NCBI GenBank assembly: GCA_019637095.1 | Contig: JAHBWG010000045.1 | Span: 1 to 64,000, forward strand | Length of the DNA stretch: 64,000 nt | Origin: Sandaracinaceae bacterium | GTDB lineage: Bacteria > Myxococcota_A > Polyangia > Polyangiales > Sandaracinaceae | Direction: 5' to 3' | Shown: piece by piece, positions 41,810 to 55,563 of the stretch | How positions within the stretch are numbered: the first letter of the stretch is position 1 | How the letters are laid out: every line of letters begins with the position of its first letter | The notes under the pieces: generated by a model | The model's database searches: none | What the model saw: only the letters and a program-made list of their open reading frames with translations | Told to the model about the DNA's origin: nothing | Position numbers and translations under genes: made by a program

Positions 41810-42409
41810 ATGAAGACGAACCTCCCGATCGTGGCCGGCGGCCTCGCCGCCCTCGTCGCGGCCGCCGGCGTCGCCGTCGGCCTGCTCGTCCTCGCTGGTT
41901 CGGAGCCGGAGGTCGCCGCGCCCGTGGCGCGCGAGGCGAGCCCAGCGCCCGTGCCCGCGCCCGCGCTCGACGACGCGCTCGCGACCACGACGCGCACCCA
42001 GGCCCCGATCCCGGCGCCGGTCCACGTCGCGGCGCCCGCGCCCGATCCGTACGCGCCGGAGCTCGAGGCGTCGGGCGCGGTGCGCGTGCGCCGCCTCGTC
42101 GTCGCGACCGGCGTCGCGGGCCACGAGCCCACCGGCGCCGCCGACACGTTCGCGCGCGGCACACCCCGGCTCTACGCGTTCGTCGACGCGGTGAACGAGA
42201 GCGGCGAGGAGGTCGCGCTGCGCGTGACGTTCGAGCCCGAGGCCGGCGAGAGCGCGGGCCACGTCGCGCTCACGGTGCCCGCGCGCCGCGCGCGGCACCG
42301 CACGTGGGCCTACACGCGCCACGTCTACGCGAGCGGCCGCTGGCACGCGGTCGTGCGCGCGCCCGACGGACGCGTGCTCGCGCGCCGCGCGTTCGACGTC
42401 GTCGAGTAG
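41810..42409 (+). CDS. Membrane-anchored DUF2914-domain protein
   Basis: A 199-residue protein starting at an ATG preceded by AAGGAAG. An N-terminal helix (LPIVAGGLAALVAAAGVAVG) anchors it, followed by a Pro/Ala linker of about 60 residues and a C-terminal DUF2914 domain at about 95-198. The family pattern is visible: TPRLYAFVDAVNESGEEVAL, the R-H-R-T-W-A-Y-T-R turn, SGRWHAVVRAPDGRVLARRAF. DUF2914 is a small periplasmic beta domain of unknown function, often found with peptidoglycan or signalling proteins. No partner is obvious here. Confidence 0.78.
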   Translation: MKTNLPIVAGGLAALVAAAGVAVGLLVLAGSEPEVAAPVAREASPAPVPAPALDDALATTTRTQAPIPAPVHVAAPAPDPYAPELEASGAVRVRRLVVATGVAGHEPTGAADTFARGTPRLYAFVDAVNESGEEVALRVTFEPEAGESAGHVALTVPARRARHRTWAYTRHVYASGRWHAVVRAPDGRVLARRAFDVVE

Positions 42410-42475
42410 CCTCCTCCGCGCGGCCGCCACGCGGCCTCTTCGCATCGCGCCAGGCTCGGGTACAATCGGAGCGGC

Positions 42476-47839
<5,364 letters not shown>

Positions 47840-47857
47840 CGTCGGCGCTCGCCGACC

Positions 47858-49204
47858 GTGCACCGCGCCGACGTCCGCTTCGCCCTCGTGACCCTCGCGC
47901 TCGGCGCCCTGACGACGCGCGGGCCCGCCACGCTCGACGAGGCGATCCACCTCGACCGCGCCGACGCGTGGGCGCGCGGGCGCGCCGGCCTTTCGACCGA
48001 TCCCGGCGCGCTGTGGGTGCCGACGCGCCCCGTCGCGGGCGGGCTCTTCTACGACGCGGGCGAGGGCCTGCGCGCCGCCGCGCCGCCGGGCCTCACGTTG
48101 CTCGCGCTGCCGCTCGCGGCGCCGCTGGCGTGGCTCGCCGACGAGCCCGCCGGCGCGGTGACGAGCGCGCTCGGCCGGCCAGGCCCGCCCGAGGCGACGC
48201 TGCGCCCGCTGCGGCGCGACCCGCGCGCGGTCGCGTTCGCGCTGGTCGGCCCGCTCGCCGCCGCGCTCGTCGTGCTCTTCTTCCTCGCCGCCGCGCGGGC
48301 GCTCGCGCTCTCGCCGCGCGCCCGCCTGCTCGGCGCCGCCGCCCTCGGGCTCGGCTCGCCGCTGCTCTCGTACGCGGGCACCGCGTGGCCGCAGGTCCCG
48401 CTCGCCGCGTGCTTCGCGTACGCGCTCTGGCGCGTGGTCGAGCGCGACCGGCGTCCCGGCGCGCCGGCGACCGGGCTGGGGGTCGCGCTCGCGCTCGCCG
48501 TCCTGCTCCGCGCGGAGAGCCTCCTGTTCGCCATCCCGTTCGGCCTCGCGACCTACCGCACCGAGCACCGGTGGCGGCGCAGCCCGAGCCGGGCCCTCGC
48601 GCGCGTCGTGCTTCCGATCGCGGTGTCGGTCGCAAGTCTCGTTGCGCTCGGCCTGCCCGACTCGGGCGACGGCTGGGGCCTCGCGCACCTCGGCCTCGGC
48701 GTCCCGGGCCTGCTCGTCTCGCCCGACGCCGGCCTCTTCGTGCACGCCCCGTTCGTCCTGCTCTCGTGGCTCGGCCTGCCCGCGCTCCTCCGGCACCCCG
48801 TGCTCGCGCCGCTCGCCCTCGTGCCGCCGACCGCGCTCGCGGTGTACGGCGGCTGGTTCGACTGGTCGGCCTCCCTCGCGTACGGCCCGCGCTTCCTCGT
48901 GCCGCTCTTGCCGTTCTTCGCGCTGCCCTTCGCGTGCGGGGTCGAGCGCGCCCCACGCGCCGCGCTCGTGGCGACCGCGCTCGGCTTCGCGGTCGCGCTC
49001 CCGGGCGCGCTCCTCCTGCACGCGCGTATCGGCGAGCCCGCGGGCTTCTGGGATCCGACCCCGCTCCACGCCTACGCCGCCGCGCCGGCCGTCGACTGGA
49101 TGATCCTCGACTCGCCCCCGCTCGCCGCGATCCTCTTCGCCCTCGCCCTCGCCGGCCTCGCGTGGGAGTGGCGCGCGCGGGAGCGCGCGAAGCCTGTCGG
49201 CTGA
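47858..49204 (+). CDS. Polytopic membrane protein, GT-C-like
   Basis: A 448-residue inner-membrane protein that begins with a GTG 18 bases after the giant repeat protein. There are about ten hydrophobic segments (FALVTLALGALTT, AFALVGPLAAALVVLFFLAAA, GVALALAVLLRAESLLFAIPFGL). After the first helix comes the acidic loop LDEAIHLDRADAWARG, which sits where GT-C glycosyltransferases have their catalytic Asp/Glu. The YGGWFDWSASLAYGPRFLVPLLPF stretch in two pieces is typical of bacterial membrane proteins annotated as GT39-like. Function inferred only from fold type. Its stop is followed by the palindromic element at 49.2 kb. Confidence 0.62.
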   Translation: MHRADVRFALVTLALGALTTRGPATLDEAIHLDRADAWARGRAGLSTDPGALWVPTRPVAGGLFYDAGEGLRAAAPPGLTLLALPLAAPLAWLADEPAGAVTSALGRPGPPEATLRPLRRDPRAVAFALVGPLAAALVVLFFLAAARALALSPRARLLGAAALGLGSPLLSYAGTAWPQVPLAACFAYALWRVVERDRRPGAPATGLGVALALAVLLRAESLLFAIPFGLATYRTEHRWRRSPSRALARVVLPIAVSVASLVALGLPDSGDGWGLAHLGLGVPGLLVSPDAGLFVHAPFVLLSWLGLPALLRHPVLAPLALVPPTALAVYGGWFDWSASLAYGPRFLVPLLPFFALPFACGVERAPRAALVATALGFAVALPGALLLHARIGEPAGFWDPTPLHAYAAAPAVDWMILDSPPLAAILFALALAGLAWEWRARERAKPVG

Positions 49205-49240
49205 TCGCGCGGCGCTCCGCGCCGTCGAGCGCGCACGCCG

Positions 49241-49375
49241 CCGACGGCGCCATTCGAGGCCAGGCGATCGCGCCGCGGTGGCCGTTGGCCGAGGCGACCC
49301 CATCGCCGCGCGATGGGGTCGAACGGCGGCCGCCGCGTTCGCACTGGGGAGGGGTGCGAAGCACCCTCGGCAAGC
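49241..49375. repeat. Dispersed palindromic element, copy A
   Basis: Aligned by eye with 50541-50711: GGCGCCA, TCGAGGCCAGGC, TGGCCGTTGGCCGAGG, CCCCATCGC, GCGATGGGGTCGAACG. It holds a perfect 11-base-arm palindrome, GACCCCATCGC/GCGATGGGGTC (49296-49320), a near-palindromic GAACGGCGGC/GCCGCGTTC, and a final hairpin (49349-49368). The element fills the gap between convergent stops. Confidence 0.75.
49349..49368. terminator. GCGAAGC-loop hairpin before the folE stop
   Basis: GAGGGGTGC-GAA-GCACCCTC forms a stem with one extra G. The centre GCGAAGC is known as an exceptionally stable mini-hairpin. It sits seven bases from the folE stop and after the membrane-protein gene, so it can serve both convergent transcripts. 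Confidence 0.55.
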
Positions 49376-49975
49376 TCAGTTGATCTGCGGCTTCATGCCG
49401 ATGAGCGTGAAGAGCTCCATGCGCGCGGCGGCGTCCTTGAGGAACACGCCGTGGAGCTTGGAGGTCGTCGTCCACGAGCCCGGCTTCTGGACGCCGCGGT
49501 AACACATGCAGAAGTGCTGAGCCTGGATGATCACGGCGACCCCTTGCGGGTGCAGCGCCTCCTGGATCGTGTCGGCGACCTGCGCGGTCAACTTCTCTTG
49601 CACTTGAAGACGCTTCGCGAAGATGTCGACCACGCGCGCGAGCTTGCTCAGCCCGACGATCCGGCCGCCGGGGATGTAGGCGACGTGCGCCTTGCCGACG
49701 AACGGCACCATGTGGTGCTCGCAGTGGCTGTGGAGCTGGATGTCGGTCACGAGCACGAGCTCGTCGTAGCCGTTCACGTCGCCGAAGGTCGTCGCGAGGT
49801 GCTCGAACGGGTCCTCGGCGTAGCCCGAGAAGTGCTCGGCGAACGCGCGCACGACGCGGCCGGGCGTGTCGAGCAGGCCCTCGCGGGTCGGGTCGTCCCC
49901 GATGTACTCGAGCAGCCCGCGCACGTGCGCCTCGGCCGCCGCCATCTCCTGCGCGCTGCGCTCTCGCTTGGTCAT
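49376..49975 (-). CDS. folE: GTP cyclohydrolase I
   Basis: A 199-residue GTP cyclohydrolase I, the first enzyme of tetrahydrofolate (and biopterin/queuosine) synthesis, forming dihydroneopterin triphosphate from GTP. Zinc ligands are Cys85 and His88 (HSHCEHH) and Cys156 (QAQHFCMCYRG). Other family motifs are EGLLDTPGRVVRA, FVGKAHVAYIPGGRIVGLSK in two pieces and KRLQVQEKLTAQVA. The ATG at 49975 gives the usual length; the frame is open further upstream but Arg/Pro-rich. It is divergent from the flavodoxin gene, 73 bases away. No other folate gene is near. Confidence 0.95.
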   Translation of the reverse strand: MTKRERSAQEMAAAEAHVRGLLEYIGDDPTREGLLDTPGRVVRAFAEHFSGYAEDPFEHLATTFGDVNGYDELVLVTDIQLHSHCEHHMVPFVGKAHVAYIPGGRIVGLSKLARVVDIFAKRLQVQEKLTAQVADTIQEALHPQGVAVIIQAQHFCMCYRGVQKPGSWTTTSKLHGVFLKDAAARMELFTLIGMKPQIN

Positions 49976-50048
49976 GGCGCACCGGTTAGCACGGCGTGAC
50001 GGTCCGCACGAGCGTCGGCGCGCGCTCGCGGGTACCGTCCGCGCCGCG

Positions 50049-50501
50049 ATGCAGATCCTGATGATCGTCGGCTCGGAGATGGGCAACGCCGAGATGGTCG
50101 GCGACCTGGTCAAGGACGAGCTCGAGGGGCTCGGTCACGAGGTGCGCGTGATCTCCGACGGCGGCCTCGCGGAGGCGGAGCTCGACGCGGCGGAGACGCT
50201 GCTCGTGGTGAGCTCCACCACCGGCCTGGGCGACGTGCCGCAGAACGTCGAGGCGCTCTACGGCGAGCTCGTCGAGGAGCGGCCCGACCTCGGTCACCTG
50301 CGCTACGGCCTCGTCGGGATGGGCGACCGCAACTACAAGGACACCTACTGCGGCGGCCCGAAGAAGTGGATCGCGATCCTCGACGAGCTCGGCGCGACGC
50401 GCGTCGGCGAGCCGCTCATGCTCGACGCGACCGATCACCCCACCCCCGACCTCGACGCGCTCGCCTGGCTCCCCGGCTGGCTCGACGCCCTCGAGAGCTG
50501 A
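50049..50501 (+). CDS. Flavodoxin-domain protein (MioC-like)
   Basis: A 150-residue FMN-binding protein. The N-terminal phosphate loop is reduced (MIVGSEMGNAEMVGDLV, equal to the T/S-x-T-G-N-T/A loop). The second FMN loop is VVSSTTGLGDVPQNVEALY and the third YGLVGMGDRNYKDTYCGGPKK. These fit short-chain flavodoxins of the MioC/sulfite-reductase-flavodoxin type. It would pass electrons between a reductase and an acceptor; the FprA-type reductase at 54-55 kb is a possible donor, but this is only proximity. Start ATG 50049. Confidence 0.88.
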   Translation: MQILMIVGSEMGNAEMVGDLVKDELEGLGHEVRVISDGGLAEAELDAAETLLVVSSTTGLGDVPQNVEALYGELVEERPDLGHLRYGLVGMGDRNYKDTYCGGPKKWIAILDELGATRVGEPLMLDATDHPTPDLDALAWLPGWLDALES

Positions 50502-50540
50502 GGGGCGGTCGCTCGACCGATTCGAGACCGTCGATGGATC

Positions 50541-50711
50541 GAGCGGCGCCAATCGAGGCCAGGCCATCGCGCAGCGATGGCCGTTGGCCGAGGGGGCCCC
50601 ATCGCCCCGCGATGGGGTCGAACGCGGCTCCGCCGCGTTCGCCTCGGGTGGGGGGACCCATCGCGGCTTTGCCGCGATGGGGGGAGGGGCTGGAACAGCC
50701 CCTCCAGCAAG
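50541..50711. repeat. Dispersed palindromic element, copy B: array of five hairpins
   Basis: Five perfect hairpins follow one another: CCATCGC/GCGATGG (50664 to 50680 is not the first; the array begins with the same arms at 50564-50580), CCCCATCGC/GCGATGGGG (50597-50617), GAACGCGGC/GCCGCGTTC (50620-50640), CCCATCGCGGC/GCCGCGATGGG (50657-50681) and GGAGGGGCTG/CAGCCCCTCC (50683-50705). The array occupies nearly the whole gap between the flavodoxin stop and the convergent barrel gene. Homologous to copy A at 49.2 kb over its left half. Confidence 0.8.
50683..50705. terminator. Strong GAA-loop hairpin at end of the barrel gene
   Basis: A perfect 10-base stem, GGAGGGGCTG/CAGCCCCTCC, with a GAA triloop lies six bases before the stop codon of the minus-strand gene and at the end of the palindrome array. 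Its stem and position match the hairpin near folE. Confidence 0.55.
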
Positions 50712-51599
50712 TCAGCTGATGTCGGCGGTCACGGCGAGGCGGAAGTAGACGCCTTCGGTGCGGCCTTGGGGGCTGTCCTGCAGGACGGGGACGCTCGCGC
50801 CGAGCTGGAAGATCCAGTCGGTGATCGGGGAGACGAGGAGGTCCGCCGCAGTGAAGAGCGAGAAGTGGCGGGTGCGCGGGTCGGTGCGCGCGCCGATGAG
50901 CGCCGGCGCGTCGAGCCGCGCGTCGGTGCCGAGGCGCACGCTGAAGTGGCCGTCGAACCGGTGCTGGGCGGCGACGGAGAGGAAGAGCGAGGGCCCGGGC
51001 GACTCCTCGTAGCGGCCGGCGAACGGGAGCGCGACGGTCGCGCTCGCGAAGAGCGCGAACGGGTCGGCGAAGTGCGAGTAGGTGAGGCCGATCAGCGGGT
51101 CGATCGTGCCGCTCCCGGACTGCGCGACGACGGGGAGCCGGGCGCCGTGCGCGTCGACCTGGTCGATCGAGGTCGGGAGCTTCACGCCGAGCGCGACGCC
51201 GAACAGATGCGAGGGCGCGAACGACCGATCGCGCAGGAGCACGACGCGCGCGCGGACGTCGGCGTCACCGAGGCCGAGGGTCGTGACGTGGCGCTGGCTC
51301 GCCCAGGTGAGGTCGCGCAGGAGCAACGGCACGCTCGCCGCGAGCGCGACGCGGTCGTCGAACGCGTACGAGGCGGCGAGCCGCGCGCTCGCCTCGCCCA
51401 TGACGGTGCCCTCGCCGAGCTCGTCCCAGCGCCCCTCGAGCGCGAGCGAGACGCGCGCGCGGCCGGCGAACGGTTGGCCGACCCCGATCGTCGTCAGGGT
51501 CGGGTCGCCACACCCGCAGCTCGCGCACGCGGCGGCGCGCGAGGTCGGCGCGAGCGCGACGCCGAGCACCAGGACGAGCGCGAGGCGCGAGAGGTCCAC
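50712..51599 (-). CDS. Outer-membrane beta-barrel protein with N-terminal Cys cluster
   Basis: A 295-residue exported protein with a GTG start at 51599. The signal peptide is LALVLVLGVALAPTSRAAA. Right after it comes CASCGCGDPTL, four Cys in seven residues, typical of myxobacterial barrel proteins that precede metal or copper transport loci. The rest is long amphipathic strands (SARLAASYAFDDRVALAAS, AQHRFDGHFSVRLGTDARL, WIFQLGASVPVLQ). It resembles transporter-like outer-membrane proteins of unknown substrate. The Cys cluster could bind a metal. The gene ends next to the palindrome array. Confidence 0.72.
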   Translation of the reverse strand: MDLSRLALVLVLGVALAPTSRAAACASCGCGDPTLTTIGVGQPFAGRARVSLALEGRWDELGEGTVMGEASARLAASYAFDDRVALAASVPLLLRDLTWASQRHVTTLGLGDADVRARVVLLRDRSFAPSHLFGVALGVKLPTSIDQVDAHGARLPVVAQSGSGTIDPLIGLTYSHFADPFALFASATVALPFAGRYEESPGPSLFLSVAAQHRFDGHFSVRLGTDARLDAPALIGARTDPRTRHFSLFTAADLLVSPITDWIFQLGASVPVLQDSPQGRTEGVYFRLAVTADIS

Positions 51600-51663
51600 G
51601 CGCAGGGCGTACGCTCGGCGCGGCGCGGCGCCATGCGGTGAATGGTCGCAGGCCCGCGCGGCC

Positions 51664-52158
51664 TCACGCGCGCCGGCGCGCGGCGCGGCGCAGCCAGGGG
51701 AGCGCGAGCGCGAGGAGCGCGAGCCCGCCGAGCGGCGCGCGCCCCGGCGCCGCGGCGCAGCCGGCGCTCATCTCGGCCGGGCGCGCGTCGTCGCATGCGC
51801 CTCCGTCGAGCGTGCATCGCCCCGCCGTCCCGGCGTCGCCGTGGCACTCGACGCGGTACGTGCCGCAGGAGTCCTGGACGACCTCGCAGCCGGGCGACTC
51901 CGAGGGCCGCGTCTGCGCGGCGCAGCGGCACCCGTCGTCGTCGCACTGCTCGCCGTACGCGCACTCGAGGCACGTGCAGAAGCCCCCCTGCAGGCAGCGC
52001 TGGCCGCTCGGGCAGTCGGCGTGGACCGAGCACTCGATCCACGCCGCCCCGCCTTCGTTGCAGGAGTTCGGCGGGCCAGCGTCCGAGCACGCGGCGGCGA
52101 CGTCGCAGACGAGGAGGGTGGCGAAGGCGGCGGCGGCGCAGAGAGCAGTTCGTTGCAT
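51664..52158 (-). CDS. Cys-rich MYXO-CTERM protein
   Basis: A 164-residue exported protein. Signal peptide RTALCAAAAFATLLVCDVAAA. The mature part has 17 or so Cys in EGF-like or whey-acidic spacing (CSVHADCPSGQRCLQGGFC, CLECAYGEQCDDDGCRC). The end has the MYXO-CTERM layout: an AGCAAAP turn with the invariant Cys, a hydrophobic GGLALLALALPWL and the basic RRAARRRA. In myxobacteria this tail is cleaved and the protein is anchored at the cell surface through the Cys. Function unknown. The ATG at 52158 is divergent from the CAP gene. Confidence 0.82.
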   Translation of the reverse strand: MQRTALCAAAAFATLLVCDVAAACSDAGPPNSCNEGGAAWIECSVHADCPSGQRCLQGGFCTCLECAYGEQCDDDGCRCAAQTRPSESPGCEVVQDSCGTYRVECHGDAGTAGRCTLDGGACDDARPAEMSAGCAAAPGRAPLGGLALLALALPWLRRAARRRA

Positions 52159-52284
52159 GGCGAAGGAGCAGTACAAGGCGCGCGCCAGCGCGGGTTTCGG
52201 TGGCGATCGCGCGCTGCGGCACACCTCGACACGCCGGTTGCGTCGGGCGCCGACCTGACCGATCCTGGTCGTGGAGGTCGGAGC

Positions 52285-52779
52285 GTGCGCGCGAGAGCAG
52301 GTGTCGCGGCGGTGTGGGTCTCGTGGGCGGTCGCCGCCCTCGGCGGTTGCGCGGCGGACGCGTCGGGTGGGCCGAGCTGTGAGCCGAGCGACGGCGCGGA
52401 GGTCTGCGAGGTCTTCCGGCTCGTCAACGAGGCGCGCGCGCGCGAGGGGCTCGCGCCGTACACCTACGACCGCGCGCTCGGGCTCGCCGCGCAGCTGCAC
52501 GCCGAGGACATGGTGGAGCAGGGCTACTTCAGCCACGACTCGCTCGACGGACGCTCGTTCGCCGACCGCGCGCGCGACGCGGGCTACGACGCCTCTGCGC
52601 GCGGCGAGAACATCGCCTCGGGCCAGCGCTCCGCCGCGCAGGTGATGGAGAGCTGGATGGGCTCGTCGGGCCACCGCGCGAACATCCTCTCGACCCGCTC
52701 GAACGAGATCGGGATCGGCCTCCACCAGAACCGCTGGGTGCAGGTGTTCGGCCAGCGCGCGCTCGTCACGGGCGGTTGA
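52285..52779 (+). CDS. CAP/SCP-domain lipoprotein
   Basis: A 164-residue lipoprotein. The GTG at 52285 follows GGAGG by seven bases. The lipobox is ALGGC. The CAP (SCP/PR1) domain covers about 40-160: FRLVNEARAREGLAPYTYDR, LAAQLHAEDMVEQGYFSHDS, the conserved ARGENIASGQRSAAQVMESW and SSGHRANILSTRSNEIGIGL. His and Glu of the CAP cavity are present (H-A-E, F-S-H-D, G-H-R). Bacterial CAP proteins are found at the surface or secreted; roles are mostly unproven. 53 bases lie before the next lipoprotein gene on the same strand. Confidence 0.9.
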   Translation: MRARAGVAAVWVSWAVAALGGCAADASGGPSCEPSDGAEVCEVFRLVNEARAREGLAPYTYDRALGLAAQLHAEDMVEQGYFSHDSLDGRSFADRARDAGYDASARGENIASGQRSAAQVMESWMGSSGHRANILSTRSNEIGIGLHQNRWVQVFGQRALVTGG

Positions 52780-52832
52780 GCCGCTGGTATCCTCCGGGCG
52801 GGCGCCGGGTGCGCCGCGAGAGGAGACGTCTC

Positions 52833-54218
52833 ATGGTCCGTGCGGGTGGGGTGGCGCGCTCTGTAGTGAGCAATCTGTGTTGCGTGATGCTGATGGCGGC
52901 GTGCAGCGCCGCGCCGGCGGAGCGCGGCGGCGGGGAGGTCGCCGAGCCCTCGGGCGCGCCGGCGCCCACCCCCGCGAGCGCCGAGCCCGCCGCGGTGGAG
53001 CAGGCCGCGGCCCCGGCGCCGGCCGCGCCGGCGGTCGATCTGCTGCGCGCGGTGCCGGCCGACGTCGCCGTCTCGTCCGCGTATCGCGACCAGGCGAGCC
53101 AGGCCTCGAGCCTCGTCGACGGCGACCTCGCGACGGCCTGGAACTCGCGCACCGGCGAGCTCGCGGGCGCGTGGATCGAGGTGCGCTTGCCCGCCGACGC
53201 GTCGGTCGAGTCGCTCGCGCTCACCGCGGGCTTCACGCGCGACCGCGACGGGAACGACCTGTTCGCCGCGAACCACCGCGTGACGCGCGTGCGCGTCTCG
53301 CGCGACGGAGCCGAGCTCGGGGTCTTCCCGCTCGACCCCGCGTCGCGCGAGCTGCAGACGATCGCAGTCACCGGCGCGGGCGGCGTCTACCGCGTCGAGG
53401 TGCTCGAGACCACGCCGGGCACGCGCGCGGACTTCCAGGAGACGTGCGTGTCGGAGCTGCGCGTGATGGGGCGCGCGCCGGTGATGCAGGAGGGCGAGCG
53501 CCGGCCGCGCGTCGCCGTCGGCGCGCTGCCCGCGCCGCGCGAGCCCGCGCCCGAGCCCGACCGCGCGGCCTTCGCGGCGCGCCTGCGCCGCGCGCTGCCC
53601 GCGTTCGTGCGCGCCTGGGGGGCGCTCGAGACCGACGTGGGCTCCAACGCGCGCAACTGCGGCTACGAGCTGACGCCCGGCGAGCGCGCGACCTTGCGCG
53701 CGCGGCGCGTGCGGCTCCTGCGCGAGGCCGCCGATCTCGTCGCGGGCATCGACGAGCCCCGCGAAGAGCAGCTCCGCTTCCTCGCGCTGCGCCCGGGCGG
53801 CTTCGACGAGTTCGGCCACGCGCGCACGCCGCTGCCCGACGACTTCGCCGTCGCCGCCGCCGGGCTCGACACCGTCACCGCGTGGCTCGGCGACGACGCG
53901 CAGCGCTGCGCCTGGGATCGCGCGCACGCCGGGATCGTCCTCGCGCGCTTGCACGATCGCGCGCAGACGTCGATCCACGAGCTCGAGCACATCCCGCCGG
54001 ACGACGAGGGTGCCTACGACCGCTCGTTCTTGCGCACGCTGCGCGCGCTCGAGCGCGCGAGCCCGCGCTTCGAGCGCTGGAGCGCGGAGTACCGCACACA
54101 GCCGGCCCGCGTCGCGACCGCGCTCCGCGCGTTCTCGTACCCCGAGCCCGAGGACGCGACGTGGACCTCGCTCCTCGCGCTGCTCGACCGCGCGGACGCG
54201 AGCTGCGCGGCGCCCTGA
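52833..54218 (+). CDS. Lipoprotein with discoidin/NADase-type glycan-binding domain
   Basis: A 461-residue lipoprotein. The ATG at 52833 follows AGGAGA, and the lipobox LMAAC ends the signal. A Pro/Ala linker leads to a discoidin-like beta sandwich at about 70-215 (SSLVDGDLATAWNSRTGELA, AWIEVRLPADASVESLALTA, VTRVRVSRDGAELGVFPLD), the type called NADase-type glycan-binding. The C-terminal half is helical and Arg/Glu-rich, with Cys residues (NARNCGYELTPGERATL, AQRCAWDRAH). It probably binds surface sugars. The gene ends in a short hairpin and is convergent with the reductase. Confidence 0.75.
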   Translation: MVRAGGVARSVVSNLCCVMLMAACSAAPAERGGGEVAEPSGAPAPTPASAEPAAVEQAAAPAPAAPAVDLLRAVPADVAVSSAYRDQASQASSLVDGDLATAWNSRTGELAGAWIEVRLPADASVESLALTAGFTRDRDGNDLFAANHRVTRVRVSRDGAELGVFPLDPASRELQTIAVTGAGGVYRVEVLETTPGTRADFQETCVSELRVMGRAPVMQEGERRPRVAVGALPAPREPAPEPDRAAFAARLRRALPAFVRAWGALETDVGSNARNCGYELTPGERATLRARRVRLLREAADLVAGIDEPREEQLRFLALRPGGFDEFGHARTPLPDDFAVAAAGLDTVTAWLGDDAQRCAWDRAHAGIVLARLHDRAQTSIHELEHIPPDDEGAYDRSFLRTLRALERASPRFERWSAEYRTQPARVATALRAFSYPEPEDATWTSLLALLDRADASCAAP

Positions 54219-54229
54219 CGACGCGGCGG

Positions 54230-54250
54230 GGGAGGGGTGCGAAGCCTCCC
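54230..54250. terminator. GCGAAG-loop hairpin between convergent genes
   Basis: GGGAGG (54230-54235) pairs with CCTCCC (54245-54250) around the loop GGTGCGAAG. It lies in a 43-base gap between two convergent stops and carries the same GGGTGCGAAG sequence as the hairpins at 49.35 and 59.65 kb. Confidence 0.5.
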
Positions 54251-54261
54251 TCGGCGAGCCT

Positions 54262-55563
54262 TCACCGCCCGCAGGCGGCGAGCAGCGCGTCCATCGACGT
54301 GATCTTCACCCGCGGCGTCGGCTCGCTCGCCGCGGCGCGCTCCTTCTCGTCGATCGCGAGCCAGTCGTCGTAGCTCACGACGCGCGCGCCGCGCTCCGCG
54401 AGCAGCGCGCCGAGCGCGTCACCGCCGCCGCGCGCGCCGTCGCTCAGCTCCGCGAGCACCCGGTCGGCCACCTCCGCGCTGTCGCCGCGGTTGGTCGCGA
54501 TCACGCCGCTCGGCCCGCGCTTGGCCCAGCCCACCGCCCAGAGCCGGTCGGCGATCTTCCCGTCGACGTTGGCGAACGAGGTGCCGCTCGCGGCGAGCGG
54601 GACCCCCTCGAGCGGCGTCGCGCCGTAGCCGATGGCCGTGACGATCGTGCCGACCTCGAGCACGTACGTCTCGCCGGTCGCCACCGCGCGTCCGTCGCGC
54701 AGCTCGGTCACCGCGACCTCGAGGCCGCGCACGCGGTCGGGCCCGATGACGCGCACCGGCGAGGCGAAGAAGCGCAGGTGCAGCCGCTGCGGCTTGGCGT
54801 CGGGCGCGTTCTGCGAGTAGCTCCGCAGCGTCTCGACGATCTTCTCCATCTTCTTCTGGTGCTTCGGATCGTCGGCCTCGACGACCTCGGGCAGCTGCGC
54901 GGGATCGACGAGCGCGACGGTGCGCGTCATCTCGCCGAGCTCGCGCAGCTCCGCCGTCGTGAAGCTCGCCTGCGACGGACCGCGTCGGCCGAGCATGTAG
55001 AGCTCGGAGTAGTCGGAGCGCTCGATCGCGTCGAGCGCGTACCGAGGGATGTCCGTCTTGATCATCTCGTCTGGCTCGCGGCTCAGGACGCGCACCACGT
55101 CGACCGCGACGTTGCCGTTGCCGATCACCGCGATGCCGGGGCCGCGCAGCTCGGGCTCGAGCCCGGAGAAGTCGGGGTGCCCGTTGTACCAGCCGCTCAG
55201 CGCGCGCGAGCCGTACACGCCCGGCAGATCGTCGCCGGGGATGCCGAGCCGGCGATCGACCGTCACCCCGACCGCGAGCACGACCGCGTCGTAGCGCGCG
55301 AGCAGCTCCTCGACGCTCACGTCGCGGCCGACCTCGACGTGGCCGAAGTAGCGGAACGTGTCGCGCCGCGCGGTGCGGTCGAAGACGCGCCAGACGTTCT
55401 TCGTGCCCTGGTGATCGGGCGCGACGCCGCTGCGCACCAAGCCGTAGGGCGTCGGGAGCCGATCGATCATGTCGATCCGCACCTCCGGCGCCTTCTTGAA
55501 GATCGCCTCGGCGGCGTAGAACCCCGCCGGGCCGCTCCCCACGATCGCGACGTGTCGGGTCAT
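54262..55563 (-). CDS. fprA: Ferredoxin-NADP reductase, adrenodoxin-reductase type
   Basis: A 433-residue FAD enzyme of the FprA/adrenodoxin-reductase family, moving electrons between NADPH and a ferredoxin. FAD motif VAIVGSGPAGFYAAEAI (4-20), the LPTPYGLVRSGVAPDHQ and GTKNVWRVFDR segments of this family, the NADPH motif IAVIGNGNVAVDVVRVL, RRGPSQASFTTAELREL, and the C-terminal WAVGWAKRGPSGVIATNRGD. The length is close to that of mycobacterial FprA. Its partner may be a ferredoxin elsewhere, or the flavodoxin at 50 kb. ATG 55563. Confidence 0.92.
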   Translation of the reverse strand: MTRHVAIVGSGPAGFYAAEAIFKKAPEVRIDMIDRLPTPYGLVRSGVAPDHQGTKNVWRVFDRTARRDTFRYFGHVEVGRDVSVEELLARYDAVVLAVGVTVDRRLGIPGDDLPGVYGSRALSGWYNGHPDFSGLEPELRGPGIAVIGNGNVAVDVVRVLSREPDEMIKTDIPRYALDAIERSDYSELYMLGRRGPSQASFTTAELRELGEMTRTVALVDPAQLPEVVEADDPKHQKKMEKIVETLRSYSQNAPDAKPQRLHLRFFASPVRVIGPDRVRGLEVAVTELRDGRAVATGETYVLEVGTIVTAIGYGATPLEGVPLAASGTSFANVDGKIADRLWAVGWAKRGPSGVIATNRGDSAEVADRVLAELSDGARGGGDALGALLAERGARVVSYDDWLAIDEKERAAASEPTPRVKITSMDALLAACGR

